From positions 124,001 through 188,000 of the forward strand of contig CAMLTW010000001.1 in assembly GCA_946486375.1 (NCBI GenBank): 64,000 bases of DNA. The letters run 5' to 3'. The translations under genes and the position numbers were made by a program. Below are positions 52,683 through 62,087 of the stretch, piece after piece; within the stretch, counting starts at the first letter, position 1, and every line of letters starts with the position of its first letter. The notes beneath the pieces are model-generated. The model was given only the letters and a program-made list of their open reading frames with translations. It ran no database searches and was not told where the DNA came from. The stretch comes from an uncultured Rikenellaceae bacterium. GTDB taxonomy: Bacteria > Bacteroidota > Bacteroidia > Bacteroidales > Rikenellaceae.

Positions 52683-52713
52683 CAAAGTTTATGATTTTTT
52701 GCCGGATTTACAA
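52683..52713 (-). promoter_or_regulatory. Probable promoter of uxaB
   Basis: On the minus strand TTG (52713-52711), 19 bases, TAAACTTTG (52691-52683). The -7 box has one extra base compared with TAnnTTTG. Transcription would start near 52675, about 54 bases before uxaB. Confidence 0.45.
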
Positions 52714-52770
52714 CCCCCTGACGTAAATAGTTTCCGGAAAAAGGCGTTTCCGCTTTTTCCCGGAGGCGTA

Positions 52771-52801
52771 TTGCTTTTTATCATTTTAATCCGTAAGTTT
52801 G
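52771..52801 (+). promoter_or_regulatory. Bacteroidetes-type promoter of uxaC
   Basis: TTG (52771-52773), 20 bases, TAAGTTTG (52794-52801): a full match. Transcription would start near 52808, leaving a leader of about 100 bases with a purine-rich AGAAGAGAGA just before the ATG. Confidence 0.65.
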
Positions 52802-52906
52802 TAACGAGGGGAGTTTTTTCGTTCCGGGCTTTACCGGACGGGAGGACTTCGCCGTCGGGAGCGAGCTTATTATTTATTAACTAACCAATTAAAAAGAAGA
52901 GAGACG

Positions 52907-54310
52907 ATGAAAAATTTCATGGATGAAAATTTCATGCTGAACAGCGAGGAGGCTCAGGAGCTGTACCATAATCATGCGGCCAAGATGCCGATCATCGATT
53001 ACCATTGCCATCTGATTCCGAAGCAAATCGCCGAGAACCATCAGTTTACCGACCTGACCGAAGTGTGGCTCGGCGGCGACCACTATAAATGGCGGGCGAT
53101 GCGCGCCAACGGGGTGCCGGAAGAATACATCACCGGGAACAAGCCTTCCTACGAAAAATTCATGAAATGGGCTGAAACGGTGCCCTATACGATGCGTAAC
53201 CCGCTGTATCACTGGCTCCACTTGGAACTGCAGAAGATTTTCGGCGTGAACACCCTGCTGAAACCGGAAACCGCCAGGGAAATCTATGACGAATGTACCG
53301 CCAAGCTCCAGACCGAACAATACCGGGCGCAGGGACTGATGCGGATGTTCAACGTGGAAGTGGTCTGCACCACCGACGACCCGATCGACACCCTCGAATA
53401 CCACAAGCAGATTCAGGAAAAACCGTTCGGTACGAAGGTGCTTCCGACGTGGCGTCCCGACAAGGCGATGGCCATCGAAAATCCGGAAGCCTACAACGAT
53501 TACATCGCCAAGCTGGAAGCCGCTTCCAATGTGAGCATTTCCAGCTACGCCGACCTGTTGAAGGCTTTGAAGGTACGGCACGATTTCTTCGCTTCGATGG
53601 GCTGCCGCCTGTCCGATCATGGGCTCGAAACCTTCTATGCCGAAGATTATACGCCCGCCGAAATCGACGCGATTTTCGCCAAGGTGCGCAGCGGCAAGAA
53701 GCCGACGCAGGAGGAACTGCTCAAGTTCCGTTCGGCGATGCTGTTCGATTTCGCCGTGATGGATCACGAAAAGGATTGGACGCAGCAGTTCCACGTCGGC
53801 GCAATCCGCAACTGCAACACTAAAATGTTCCGGCAGCTGGGCCCCGACACGGGATACGATGCCATCCACGACCTGAAGATGGCGGCGGCCGGCAACAAGC
53901 TGCTCGACCGGCTGGCCACCAATAATACGCTGGCTAAAACCATCCTCTATAATCTGAATCCGGGGGACAACGAAGTGCTGATGACGATGGCCTACAATTT
54001 CAACGACGGTACCGTGGCCGGGAAGATGCAGTTCGGTTCGGGCTGGTGGTTCCTCGATCAGGAAGTGGGCATGACCAACCAGATGAACGCGCTGTCGGTG
54101 CTGGGTCTGCTGAGCCGTTTCGTGGGAATGCTGACCGACTCCCGGAGCTTCCTTTCCTATCCGCGGCACGAGTATTTCCGGCGTATTCTCTGCAACCTGC
54201 TGGGCGAAGATATCAAGAACGGAAAACTGCCGCGCAGCGAAATGGCTTTCATCGGTCAGATGGTGGAAGACATTTCCTACAACAATGCGAAGAATTACTT
54301 CAAGTTTTAA
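52907..54310 (+). CDS. uxaC: Uronate isomerase (glucuronate/galacturonate isomerase)
   Basis: It isomerises D-galacturonate to tagaturonate and D-glucuronate to fructuronate, the entry step of hexuronate use. The 467-residue length is normal. The amidohydrolase-fold metal motif IIDYHCHLIPKQIAEN is at the N-terminus (residues about 29-45). Family blocks follow: YKWRAMRANGVPEEYITG, VVCTTDDPIDTLEYH, SSYADLLKALKVRHDFF, FHVGAIRNCNTKMF and SGWWFLDQEVGMTNQMNA. The end LTDSRSFLSYPRHEYFRRIL is conserved. It is monocistronic, divergent from uxaB, with its own promoter and terminator. Confidence 0.96.
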   Translation: MKNFMDENFMLNSEEAQELYHNHAAKMPIIDYHCHLIPKQIAENHQFTDLTEVWLGGDHYKWRAMRANGVPEEYITGNKPSYEKFMKWAETVPYTMRNPLYHWLHLELQKIFGVNTLLKPETAREIYDECTAKLQTEQYRAQGLMRMFNVEVVCTTDDPIDTLEYHKQIQEKPFGTKVLPTWRPDKAMAIENPEAYNDYIAKLEAASNVSISSYADLLKALKVRHDFFASMGCRLSDHGLETFYAEDYTPAEIDAIFAKVRSGKKPTQEELLKFRSAMLFDFAVMDHEKDWTQQFHVGAIRNCNTKMFRQLGPDTGYDAIHDLKMAAAGNKLLDRLATNNTLAKTILYNLNPGDNEVLMTMAYNFNDGTVAGKMQFGSGWWFLDQEVGMTNQMNALSVLGLLSRFVGMLTDSRSFLSYPRHEYFRRILCNLLGEDIKNGKLPRSEMAFIGQMVEDISYNNAKNYFKF

Positions 54311-54342
54311 GGCAAGAATCGGCGCTTTTTGCGTCGTGATGG

Positions 54343-54372
54343 AAGCGGCCCGGATTTCCGGGCCGCTTTTTT
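54343..54372 (+). terminator. Rho-independent terminator of uxaC
   Basis: AAGCGGCCCGGA-TT-TCCGGGCCGCTT makes a perfect stem followed by four more T. It lies 33 bp after the stop. Confidence 0.92.
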
Positions 54373-54475
54373 CGGGAATAGAAGGGGGGATACGAAAGCG
54401 GCTGAAAGCCGTTTCGGAATTTCCGACGGCAGTCTTTTGCAGGAGGCCGCCTGCCGCGATACTGAAAAAGACATA

Positions 54476-54508
54476 AGAAAACCCCGGCTTCCTCGCGGAA
54501 ACCGGGGA
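54476..54508 (-). terminator. Rho-independent terminator of gcvP
   Basis: On the minus strand CCCCGGTTTCC-GCGA-GGAAGCCGGGG is followed by TTTTCTT. It lies about 25 bp past the gcvP stop codon. Confidence 0.88.
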
Positions 54509-54532
54509 GGGATTGCCAATTGCCCGTTTCGG

Positions 54533-57394
54533 TTAGCGGTAACTGTCCAGCGGAGCGCAGGTGCACACCAAATTCCGGTCGCCGTAGCCCGCGTCGATTT
54601 TCGTTACATGGGGCCAGAATTTGTTTTCCCGTACCCACGGCAGCGGATAGGCCGCCTTGTGTCGGGAATAAGGATGCGTCCAGCCGTCTTCCGTGGTCTC
54701 GTAAGCCGTGTGGGGAGCCATTTTCACCACATTGTCTTCCGGGTCGGCTTTCCCGTCCCGGATTTCTTCGCATTCGCGTTTGATTTCGGTCAGCGCTTCG
54801 ATGAAGCGGTCCAGCTCGGCTTTCGGTTCGCTTTCGGTGGGTTCCACCATCAGCGTTTCGTGTACCGGGAAAGAAAGGGTAGGGGCATGGAATCCGTAGT
54901 CCATCAGCCGTCGGGCGATGTCCGCGCATTCCACGCCGAATTCTTTCCGCAGGTGCTGCATGTCCACGATCATTTCATGTCCCACGCGGCCGGTTTCTCC
55001 CGTGTAGAGCACGTCGAATTCCTTCCGGATGGCCGAAGCCATGTAGTTGGCGTTCACCAGCGCCATTTCGGTCGCCCGGCGCAGACCGTTCGCTCCGAGC
55101 ATTTTGATGTATCCGTAGGTGATCGGCAGGATGGAGGCGCTCCCCCACGGAGCCGCCGAAACCGCCGTGATCCCTTCGCTGCCGCCCGTTGCGGCCAACG
55201 CATGAGTCGGAAGGAATTTCACCAGGTGCGCGGCCACGCCGACCGGCCCGACGCCCGGGCCGCCTCCCCCGTGCGGAATGGCGAACGTTTTGTGCAGGTT
55301 CAGGTGGCATACATCGGCGCCGATATAGCCCGGATTGGTCAGCCCCACCTGCGCATTCATGTTGGCGCCGTCCATATAGACCTGTCCGCCGTTGCGGTGG
55401 ACGGTGTTCACGATTTCCCGGATGCGGCTTTCGAACACCCCGTGCGTCGAGGGATAAGTCACCATCAGACAAGAAAGTTCGTCCCTGTACTGTTCCGCTT
55501 TTTTCCGCAGGTCGTCCACGTCGATGTTTCCCCGCTCGTCGCAGTCTACCACGACGACTTTCATTCCCGCCATCGCCGCCGAAGCCGGATTGGTGCCGTG
55601 GGCCGAAGCCGGAATCAGGGCCACGTTCCGATGACCCTGTCCCCGGCTCTGGTGGTAGGCCCGGATGACCATCAAACCCGTGTATTCCCCGGCGGCCCCG
55701 GAATTGGGTTGCAGGGTCACGGCGGCGAATCCCGTGATAATCGCCAGGTCGCGGCTGAGGCTTTCGATCAGTTCCGTGTATCCCGCAGTCTGCTCGCAGG
55801 GCACGAAAGGATGAATATTCGCGAATCCGTCCAGCGAAAGGGGAATCATCGTGACCGCCGGATTCAGTTTCATGGTGCACGATCCGAGCGAAATCATGCT
55901 GTCCGCCAACGAGATGTCCCGGCGTTCCAGCTTTTTGATGTAGCGCATCAGGTCGGTTTCGCTGTGGTATCGGTTGAAAACGCTTTCGGTCAGATAGGGC
56001 GTTTCCCGGCGCAGGGAAGCATCGAAGGAAATGCCTTCTTCGATCCGGATTTCAGGAGCCGGTTTCCCGGCGGCTTCGGCCAGCAGAGCGACGATAGCCT
56101 CCGTTTCTTGCACCGTCGTCACTTCGTCGAAACTCATCTGAACGGTTTCGTCGTTCGGATAGAAAAGGTTGATTTTCCGTTCTTCGGCCAGCTCCTGGAT
56201 TTTCGGGGCGTCCGCCTTGAGCCGTACCGTATCGAAAATATTCCGTGCCGACACTTCATACCCCAGTTTCCGTGCTGCTTCGGCTACCGCCGCCGCATGC
56301 GAATGGGCATGCAGCGCGATGCGACGGATGCCTTCCGGGCCGTGGTAGACGGCGAAGAATCCCGCCATCGAGGCCAGCAGCGCCTGCGCCGTGCAGATGT
56401 TGGACGTGGCCCGTTCGCGCTTGATGTGCTGTTCGCGGGTCTGGAGCGCCATGCGGAGGGCTTTGTTTCCCAGCCGGTCGACCGAAACGCCGATGATCCT
56501 TCCCGGCATGTTTCGCTTGTAGGCGTCCCGTGTGGCCAGATAAGCCGCATGCGGTCCGCCGTATCCCATCGGGATGCCGAACCGTTGCGTCGATCCCACC
56601 GCGATGTCCGCTCCCCATTCGCCCGGAGCTTTCAGCAGTGCCAGACTCAGCATGTCAGCGGCAGCGGTAACGAGCGCTCCCGCCGCGTGGGCTTTTTCCG
56701 CAAAAGCGGCGTAATCGCGGATTTCCCCGTTCGCAGCCGGATACTGGACGACGGCTCCGAACTCTCTGCCGGTGAATTCGTATGACGCGAAGTCGTCCGA
56801 GACGATTTCGATGCCGAAGGGTTCCGAGCGGGTCAGCAGTACGTCGAGCGTCTGCGGAAAAATGTTTTCATCCACGAACAGTACGTTCCGGTTCTCCTTC
56901 ACGGCTGCGCGGGAACGCTGGTTGAACATGAGGATCATGGCTTCCGCCGCCGCCGTCGCTTCGTCCAGCAGGGAGCAGTTGCTTACCTCCATGCCCGTCA
57001 GACCGGTCACCATCGTCTGAAAGTTCAGCAGGGCTTCGAGCCGTCCCTGCGAGATTTCCGCCTGATAGGGAGTGTAGGAAGTGTACCATGCCGGATTTTC
57101 GAATACGTTCCGGACGATGGCCGCCGGGGTAGCCGTGGGATAATAGCCCATGCCGATGAATGTCCGGTAAGGCCGGTTCTTCGCGGCCAGTTCCCGGATG
57201 TGGGCGGCGAATTCGTATTCGGTCATGCCTTCCGCGGGAAGGGCCAGCGGTTCCCCGAGCCGGATGTCGGCAGGGACGATCTGATCGATCAGTTCTTCCG
57301 TGCTGTTCACGCCGATCGTTTTCAGCATTTCCCGCAGGTCGTCCCCCTGAGCGGCGGTTCCCGTGTGGCGGTCGATGAATCTATCCTGAGCCAT
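54533..57394 (-). CDS. gcvP: Glycine dehydrogenase (decarboxylating), P-protein
   Basis: This PLP enzyme of the glycine cleavage system decarboxylates glycine and passes aminomethyl to the lipoyl H-protein. The single 953-residue chain is the full-length (fused) form, not the split GcvPA/GcvPB form. The N-terminal half contains RTFIGMGYYPTATPAAIVRN, NPAWYTSYTPYQAEISQGRL and SNCSLLDEATAAAEAM; the C-terminal half has SLGSCTMKLNPAVTMIP, PNSGAAGEYTGLMVIRAYH and LNLHKTFAIPHGGGGPG, whose Lys binds PLP. A -7-like TAAATTTG is at 57429-57422 on the minus strand. gcvT and gcvH are not in the window, so the system must be scattered. Confidence 0.97.
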   Translation of the reverse strand: MAQDRFIDRHTGTAAQGDDLREMLKTIGVNSTEELIDQIVPADIRLGEPLALPAEGMTEYEFAAHIRELAAKNRPYRTFIGMGYYPTATPAAIVRNVFENPAWYTSYTPYQAEISQGRLEALLNFQTMVTGLTGMEVSNCSLLDEATAAAEAMILMFNQRSRAAVKENRNVLFVDENIFPQTLDVLLTRSEPFGIEIVSDDFASYEFTGREFGAVVQYPAANGEIRDYAAFAEKAHAAGALVTAAADMLSLALLKAPGEWGADIAVGSTQRFGIPMGYGGPHAAYLATRDAYKRNMPGRIIGVSVDRLGNKALRMALQTREQHIKRERATSNICTAQALLASMAGFFAVYHGPEGIRRIALHAHSHAAAVAEAARKLGYEVSARNIFDTVRLKADAPKIQELAEERKINLFYPNDETVQMSFDEVTTVQETEAIVALLAEAAGKPAPEIRIEEGISFDASLRRETPYLTESVFNRYHSETDLMRYIKKLERRDISLADSMISLGSCTMKLNPAVTMIPLSLDGFANIHPFVPCEQTAGYTELIESLSRDLAIITGFAAVTLQPNSGAAGEYTGLMVIRAYHQSRGQGHRNVALIPASAHGTNPASAAMAGMKVVVVDCDERGNIDVDDLRKKAEQYRDELSCLMVTYPSTHGVFESRIREIVNTVHRNGGQVYMDGANMNAQVGLTNPGYIGADVCHLNLHKTFAIPHGGGGPGVGPVGVAAHLVKFLPTHALAATGGSEGITAVSAAPWGSASILPITYGYIKMLGANGLRRATEMALVNANYMASAIRKEFDVLYTGETGRVGHEMIVDMQHLRKEFGVECADIARRLMDYGFHAPTLSFPVHETLMVEPTESEPKAELDRFIEALTEIKRECEEIRDGKADPEDNVVKMAPHTAYETTEDGWTHPYSRHKAAYPLPWVRENKFWPHVTKIDAGYGDRNLVCTCAPLDSYR

Positions 57395-57576
57395 GTGTAT
57401 CGATTGTTTGTATTACGTGTGCAAATTTATTTTTATTTTCGGGATTTTGATGCCGAATTTATAGGAAATTCGGTAAAACAGGTATAAAAATGTAATGCCC
57501 TCCGCTCGGTGTATGGCAGGGGGATGTCCCGATCCGGAAACGTTCTCGGTAGGAAGGACACCGGCAACGGCATTCC

Positions 57577-57616
57577 GGAAAACGAAAGCGGCCCTGCCGG
57601 ATAAGGCAGGGCCGCA
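57577..57616 (-). terminator. Rho-independent terminator of pgk
   Basis: GCGGCCCTGCC and GGCAGGGCCGC pair perfectly (11 bp) around six bases. On the minus strand TTTCGTTTTCC follows. It begins about 30 bp past the stop. Confidence 0.82.
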
Positions 57617-57644
57617 GTACGCGAAATATAAAAAGGTTATCCGG

Positions 57645-58904
57645 TTACTTGCGGATGGCCGCAACGCCCGGCAATTCGATTCCTTCCATGTATTCCAGCA
57701 GGGCGCCGCCGCCCGTGGAAACGTAGCTGACCGCCTTCGCCAGTCCGAACTTGTTGATGCAGGCCACCGAGTCGCCGCCTCCGATCAGAGAGAAGGCGCC
57801 CTTGGTGGTCGCTTCCGCGATGGCTTCGGCCACGGCTTTGGAACCCTTGGCGAATTTGTCCATTTCGAACACGCCGACCGGGCCGTTCCACAGGATCGTT
57901 TTGGATTCGAGGATCACACGGGTGAATTCCTTTACGGCTTCCGGTCCGGCGTCGAGACCCATCCATCCGTCCGGAATGGCGTCGGAGGGACATACCTGCG
58001 TGTGGGCCTCTTCGCTGAATGCGTCTGCACATACGGTGTCTTTAGCCAGATATACGTTCACCCCCAGCTCTTTCGCTTTCTTCAGCACGTTGAGCGCCAC
58101 TTCGAACATGTCGGGTTCGCACAGCGAATTGCCGATTTTGCCTCCCTGCGCCGCTATGAAGGTATAGGTCATCCCGCCGCCGATGATGATGTTGTTTACC
58201 CGTTTGAGCAGGTTTTCGATGATGGTGATCTTGGAAGAAACCTTCGATCCACCGATGATAGCCGTGAAGGGTTTTTCCGGCGATTCCAGCACCTTGTCGA
58301 TGGCCTTGATTTCATTCTGCATGATGTAGCCGAACATCTTGTCGTTGGGGAAATATTCGGCGATCAGGGCCGTGGAGGCGTGTGCCCGGTGAGCCGTTCC
58401 GAAAGCGTCGTTGATATAGGCATCGGCGTAGGAGGCGAGTTTCTTGGTGAATTCCTTCTGGCTTTCCTTGAGGGCTTTCTTGGCCGCCTTCTTTTCCTCG
58501 TCGGTGGCGTCTTCCGCCAGTCCGCGGGGTTTCCCTTCCTCTTCCGGATAGAAGCGGAGGTTTTCCAGCAGGAGCACTGCGCCCGGTTTCAGTGCGGCGG
58601 CCTTTTCGGCGGCTTCCTGCCCCATGGCATCGTCGGCGAACTGGATTTTCAGGCCGAGGTCTTTTTCGACGGTCGGGATGATATGCTTCAGGGAGAATTT
58701 CGGATCGGGGTTTTTCTTCGGGCGTCCGAGGTGGGACATCAGGATCACGGCGCCTCCTTTTTCCAGCACTTTTTTAATCGTCGGAATGGCAGCCCGGATA
58801 CGGGTGTCGTCGGTCACTTCGAAGTTTTCGTTCAGGGGCACGTTGAAGTCCACCCGGATGATGGCCTTTTTCCCTGCGAAATCGTAATTGTCAATCGATT
58901 GCAT
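57645..58904 (-). CDS. pgk: Phosphoglycerate kinase
   Basis: It transfers phosphate from 1,3-bisphosphoglycerate to ADP in glycolysis. The 419 residues have the classical parts: [20 protein letters not shown] (PGK signature), [57 protein letters not shown] and [18 protein letters not shown], ending with [14 protein letters not shown] and [14 protein letters not shown]. It is a monocistronic unit with a strong promoter (58956-58986) and terminator. Confidence 0.98.
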   Translation of the reverse strand: MQSIDNYDFAGKKAIIRVDFNVPLNENFEVTDDTRIRAAIPTIKKVLEKGGAVILMSHLGRPKKNPDPKFSLKHIIPTVEKDLGLKIQFADDAMGQEAAEKAAALKPGAVLLLENLRFYPEEEGKPRGLAEDATDEEKKAAKKALKESQKEFTKKLASYADAYINDAFGTAHRAHASTALIAEYFPNDKMFGYIMQNEIKAIDKVLESPEKPFTAIIGGSKVSSKITIIENLLKRVNNIIIGGGMTYTFIAAQGGKIGNSLCEPDMFEVALNVLKKAKELGVNVYLAKDTVCADAFSEEAHTQVCPSDAIPDGWMGLDAGPEAVKEFTRVILESKTILWNGPVGVFEMDKFAKGSKAVAEAIAEATTKGAFSLIGGGDSVACINKFGLAKAVSYVSTGGGALLEYMEGIELPGVAAIRK

Positions 58905-58955
58905 GATGGTCGAGTTTTATGATTGTTGAATGTTTCCCCGCATAAAAATATCGTT

Positions 58956-58986
58956 CAAAGATATTGAATAAATTTTTTATAAACAA
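58956..58986 (-). promoter_or_regulatory. Bacteroidetes-type promoter of pgk
   Basis: On the minus strand TTG (58986-58984), 20 bases, TATCTTTG (58963-58956): a full match. Transcription would begin near 58949, about 45 bases before pgk. Confidence 0.7.
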
Positions 58987-59003
58987 CCTTTCCCTGCCCA
59001 TAG

Positions 59004-59490
59004 GGCAGGGAAAGCCTCATCAGCCGTAGCCCGCAGTCGTTCCATAGGAACGGTGCGGAAAAAGCGCAGGCTGATAACACCCGCATCAGGTTATGCACTA
59101 ACGATTTTGTCCGGGCGGCAAACGAGCTCACCGACCGAACCGAAGGCTGCATGCAGCCTGAGCCTCACTGACCGCAGCCCGCAGTCGTCGCGTAAGCGAT
59201 TGCGGATTAGGCAAAGAGAAGGAAACCGAGATCTGCGAAGCAGGACGAGCTCACCGACCGGAGTCCGTGGTCGTCATGTCAGTGACGGCACGGAAAAAAC
59301 GAACCGAGCAGGACCGAAGGCCATGCGAGCTCACCGACTGCAAGGAGGTAACTTTGGGAGGTAACATCCGCATCAGGTTATGCACTGATGGTACCGGTAG
59401 TTGGGCAGGGAAAGCCTCACTGACCGCAGCCCGCAGTGGTTCCATAGGAACGGTGCGGAAAAAGCGCAGGCCGATGACATCCGGAAAACG
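59004..59490. repeat. Cluster of short intergenic repeats between pgk and the AraC-type gene
   Basis: Two near-identical blocks, 59004-59075 and 59403-59480, both start GGGCAGGGAAAGCCTCA and share GTTCCATAGGAACGGTGCGG and AAAAAGCGCAGG. A second word, CCGCATCAGGTTATGCACT, occurs near 59082 and 59368. GAGCTCACCGAC recurs near 59126, 59248 and 59328, and CTCACTGACCGCAGCCCGC near 59164 and 59416. The last one also occurs at 36922. No gene is visible in this 590-bp gap (58905-59494). The order of the blocks is shuffled, as in REP-type clusters. Confidence 0.75.
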
Positions 59491-59494
59491 GGTT

Positions 59495-60388
59495 TCAGTT
59501 CGTCTGCCGGTATTGGCCGGGTGTCATGCCTTCGTATCGTTTGAAGAAGCGTACGAAATGTTGCGGATACTGGAAGCCTAATGCATACGCCACTTGAGAA
59601 ACGGATTTTTCGGGATCGAGCAGGCTCTCTTTCGCTGCACGGAGCATCTTCAGTTGGATGTATTCTTTCGCCGATCTGCCGGTTTCTTTTTTTACCAGAT
59701 CGCCGAAATAGTTGGGCGACAGGCAAATTTTGTCCGCGAAATACCTGACGGACGGTATGCCGTCGGTAGCGGCCAGCCCTGCGTCGAAATAGTCGTCGAT
59801 CAGTTTCTCGAACCGGGCCAGGGTATCGAGGTTCATGTCCTGCCGGGTTACGAACTGCCGTTCATAGAAACGCATGCAGTAATCCAGCATCAGCTCGATG
59901 TTGACACAGATCAACCCTTTGGTGTGCTTGTCGATGGGATGCAGCAACTCCCTCCGGATCGTGGTCAGACAGTTGTCTATAATTCTGCTTTCTTCGTCGG
60001 AAAGATGGAGGGCTTCGTTGGATTCATAGGAGAAAAACGTATACTGTCTGATCTTCTGTCCCAGAGACGTACCGCGGATGAAATCGGGATGAAAGAGCAC
60101 CCCCCGGCTTTTCGAGGGAGCGCCTTCGATTTTCGTATAGCCCACCGTTTGACCCGGAGCGATGCTGACCACCGTTTGAGCGTCGAAGTCGTACCGGGTT
60201 TTTCCGTAGTTTATGGTGCATCCTTTCGTCTCTTTGAGGAATACGGAATAGAAGCCCATGGTCATCCGATAGCTTCCCTGGCTCTCCGCGGTGTCGAAAT
60301 TGACGTATCCGACCAACGGGTGACGCGTCTCGAATCCCAGCAGCCTGTTGTATTGCTCGATGGTGTCTATTTTCAGAATTTCGTCCAT
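59495..60388 (-). CDS. AraC-family transcriptional regulator
   Basis: The 297 residues comprise an N-terminal cupin-like sensing region (about 1-170; VSIAPGQTVGYTKIEG, GVLFHPDFIRGT) and a C-terminal pair of helix-turn-helix motifs. The signature is clear: SVRYFADKICLSPNYFGDLV, KKETGRSAKEYIQLKML, SVSQVAYALGFQYPQHFVRF and FKRYEGMTPGQYRQ. It is divergent from the iron-type alcohol dehydrogenase, with 350 bp between them, so it most likely controls that gene in response to a small molecule. The ligand is unknown. Confidence 0.94.
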   Translation of the reverse strand: MDEILKIDTIEQYNRLLGFETRHPLVGYVNFDTAESQGSYRMTMGFYSVFLKETKGCTINYGKTRYDFDAQTVVSIAPGQTVGYTKIEGAPSKSRGVLFHPDFIRGTSLGQKIRQYTFFSYESNEALHLSDEESRIIDNCLTTIRRELLHPIDKHTKGLICVNIELMLDYCMRFYERQFVTRQDMNLDTLARFEKLIDDYFDAGLAATDGIPSVRYFADKICLSPNYFGDLVKKETGRSAKEYIQLKMLRAAKESLLDPEKSVSQVAYALGFQYPQHFVRFFKRYEGMTPGQYRQTN

Positions 60389-60738
60389 GACGTGTGCGGG
60401 TTTGTTTTACCTTGTTTCTTAGAGCAAAGAAAAGTTTTTTTTCCGGTAATCGCATCGGCGGGAATCCGAAAAGCCGTAAACGGGGTAACCTTTTCCGTAT
60501 TATGGGTAAAACGGTTGTCCGTCAGGGAAGTGGCGCAGTCGCTGAAACCGTAATTCAGGTAAGATTGTCCCGGATTTCGGTATAGGAGAGCCCTTTTGCA
60601 GGCCGTAGTTTTGCATCGTGGGAAAGGGTCGGTTCGGTTCGTGGCTAACGGACATTCCGGCGTTCCGTGAATGTAAATCTTAAAACACACCAGACAAGGA
60701 GACGAAGCGTCATTTCAAGCACTTAAAAAATAAAAACG
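60389..60738. promoter_or_regulatory. Divergent regulatory region between the AraC-type gene and the iron-type dehydrogenase
   Basis: The 350-bp gap carries TAGTTTTG at 60606-60613 on the plus strand, a perfect -7 box for the dehydrogenase, with no TTG at the usual distance; an activator-dependent promoter is plausible. On the minus strand TTTTCTTTG near 60434-60426 is a weaker -7 candidate. I saw no clear operator repeat and no gene. Confidence 0.45.
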
Positions 60739-61920
60739 ATGGACACACGAATGAATTTCGATTTCTTCAATCCCACCCGCATCCTGTTCGGCTCCGGCAT
60801 GTTGGATCGGTTGCACGAACAGAAGCTGCCCGGCAGGAAGGCCCTGTTGCTGATTTCCAACGGCAAGTCGACCCGGATGAACGGCTCGCTGGATCGCACC
60901 GTCGAACAGCTTCGCAAAGCGGGTGTCGAATATGCACTTTTCGCCGGGATCATGGAAAATCCCTACAAGGACGTTATCATGGAAGGGGCCGCTTTCGCCA
61001 GGGACAACGGCTGCGACTTCATCGTGGCGCTGGGCGGGGGAGCGGTTCTGGATTCTTCCGTGGCTATCGCTGCGATGGCGACCAATCCGGGCGATCTTTG
61101 GGACTATGTTTGCGGCGGTACGGGGAAAGGCCGTCCGCTTCGGAATCCCGGCCTTCCGATAGTGACCATCGCCACGACAGCGGGTACGGGTTCGGAAATC
61201 AATTGTTGGGGCGTTATATCGAATCCGGACACGAAAGAGAAAATCGGTTTCGGAGCCATCGAGCTGAATCCGGTGCTGGCCGTCGTAGATCCGGAATTGA
61301 TGAAGACCGTACCGCCCCGTTACACGGCCTTCCAGGGTTTCGACGCGCTTTTCCACAACACCGAAGTAATGATCAGCAACGGGGTGAATATTCTCAGCGA
61401 AACATTGGCCCTTTCCGCCATCGGGCATATCGCCGCATACCTGCCCCGGGCGGTAAAGGACGGCAACGATCTGGAGGCCCGCGAACACGTGGCTTACGGC
61501 AGCACGATAGCGGGGATTACGATGCAGCTTACCAGTACCACGGCCGAGCATTCGATGGAACACTCGATGAGCGCCTATCACCACAACCTGCCGCATGGTG
61601 CGGGGCTGATCCTGATTTCCAAAGCGTTTTACGAGTTCTTCATCGAACGTCGTGCCTGCGACGGCCAGTTCGTCAAAATGGCGAGGGCCATGGGGATAGC
61701 CGATGCCGACAAGCCGGAAGACTTCATCGCGGCGCTTGTCCGGTTGCAGAAAGAATGCGGCGTGGCGGACCTGAAGATGAGCGATTACGGGTTTACGCCG
61801 GAAGAGTCCATGACGCTGGCACGGGGAGCGCGGTCGATGCAGGGCGGACTGTTCGCAGCCAACCCGTGCGAGATGACCGATGAGGATTGCGCGGCGATTT
61901 TCGACAAATCGTATCGCTGA
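60739..61920 (+). CDS. Iron-containing (group III) alcohol dehydrogenase
   Basis: It oxidises an alcohol or reduces an aldehyde with NAD(P)H. The start at 60739 (MDTRMNFDFFNPTRILFGSG) fits the family, whose proteins open FxFxxPTxIxFG; the next ATG (60751) is an alternative. The 393 residues have the nucleotide motif FIVALGGGAVLDSSVAIA and TIATTAGTGSEIN. Metal ligands are the Asp and His of GFDALFHNTE and two His in TTAEHSMEHSM and NLPHGAGL. The protein resembles butanol/lactaldehyde-type dehydrogenases, and a link with fucose (propanediol) metabolism is only a possibility. The AraC-type gene is divergent. Confidence 0.93.
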   Translation: MDTRMNFDFFNPTRILFGSGMLDRLHEQKLPGRKALLLISNGKSTRMNGSLDRTVEQLRKAGVEYALFAGIMENPYKDVIMEGAAFARDNGCDFIVALGGGAVLDSSVAIAAMATNPGDLWDYVCGGTGKGRPLRNPGLPIVTIATTAGTGSEINCWGVISNPDTKEKIGFGAIELNPVLAVVDPELMKTVPPRYTAFQGFDALFHNTEVMISNGVNILSETLALSAIGHIAAYLPRAVKDGNDLEAREHVAYGSTIAGITMQLTSTTAEHSMEHSMSAYHHNLPHGAGLILISKAFYEFFIERRACDGQFVKMARAMGIADADKPEDFIAALVRLQKECGVADLKMSDYGFTPEESMTLARGARSMQGGLFAANPCEMTDEDCAAIFDKSYR

Positions 61921-61967
61921 CGGAAGGTGAGATTACTATTTTTCCCAATGCTTGCTTCAAGTTTTTA

Positions 61968-61996
61968 CGGAAGGCCGCACAGAGTGCGGCCTTCCG
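61968..61996. terminator. Perfect 13-bp hairpin between convergent dehydrogenase and transporter genes
   Basis: CGGAAGGCCGCAC-AGA-GTGCGGCCTTCCG is perfectly symmetric. On the minus strand TAAAAAC follows; on the plus strand there is no T-run. A strong but T-poor terminator is the likely reading. Confidence 0.6.
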
Positions 61997-62087
61997 ATGT
62001 GTTAGAAAAGGTGCCTGCCAGGTCTTGCTCCCGTTTCCCCGATAGTCGGCCGAGGAAATCGACGGAACGATCGGGTAGCGGACACCC

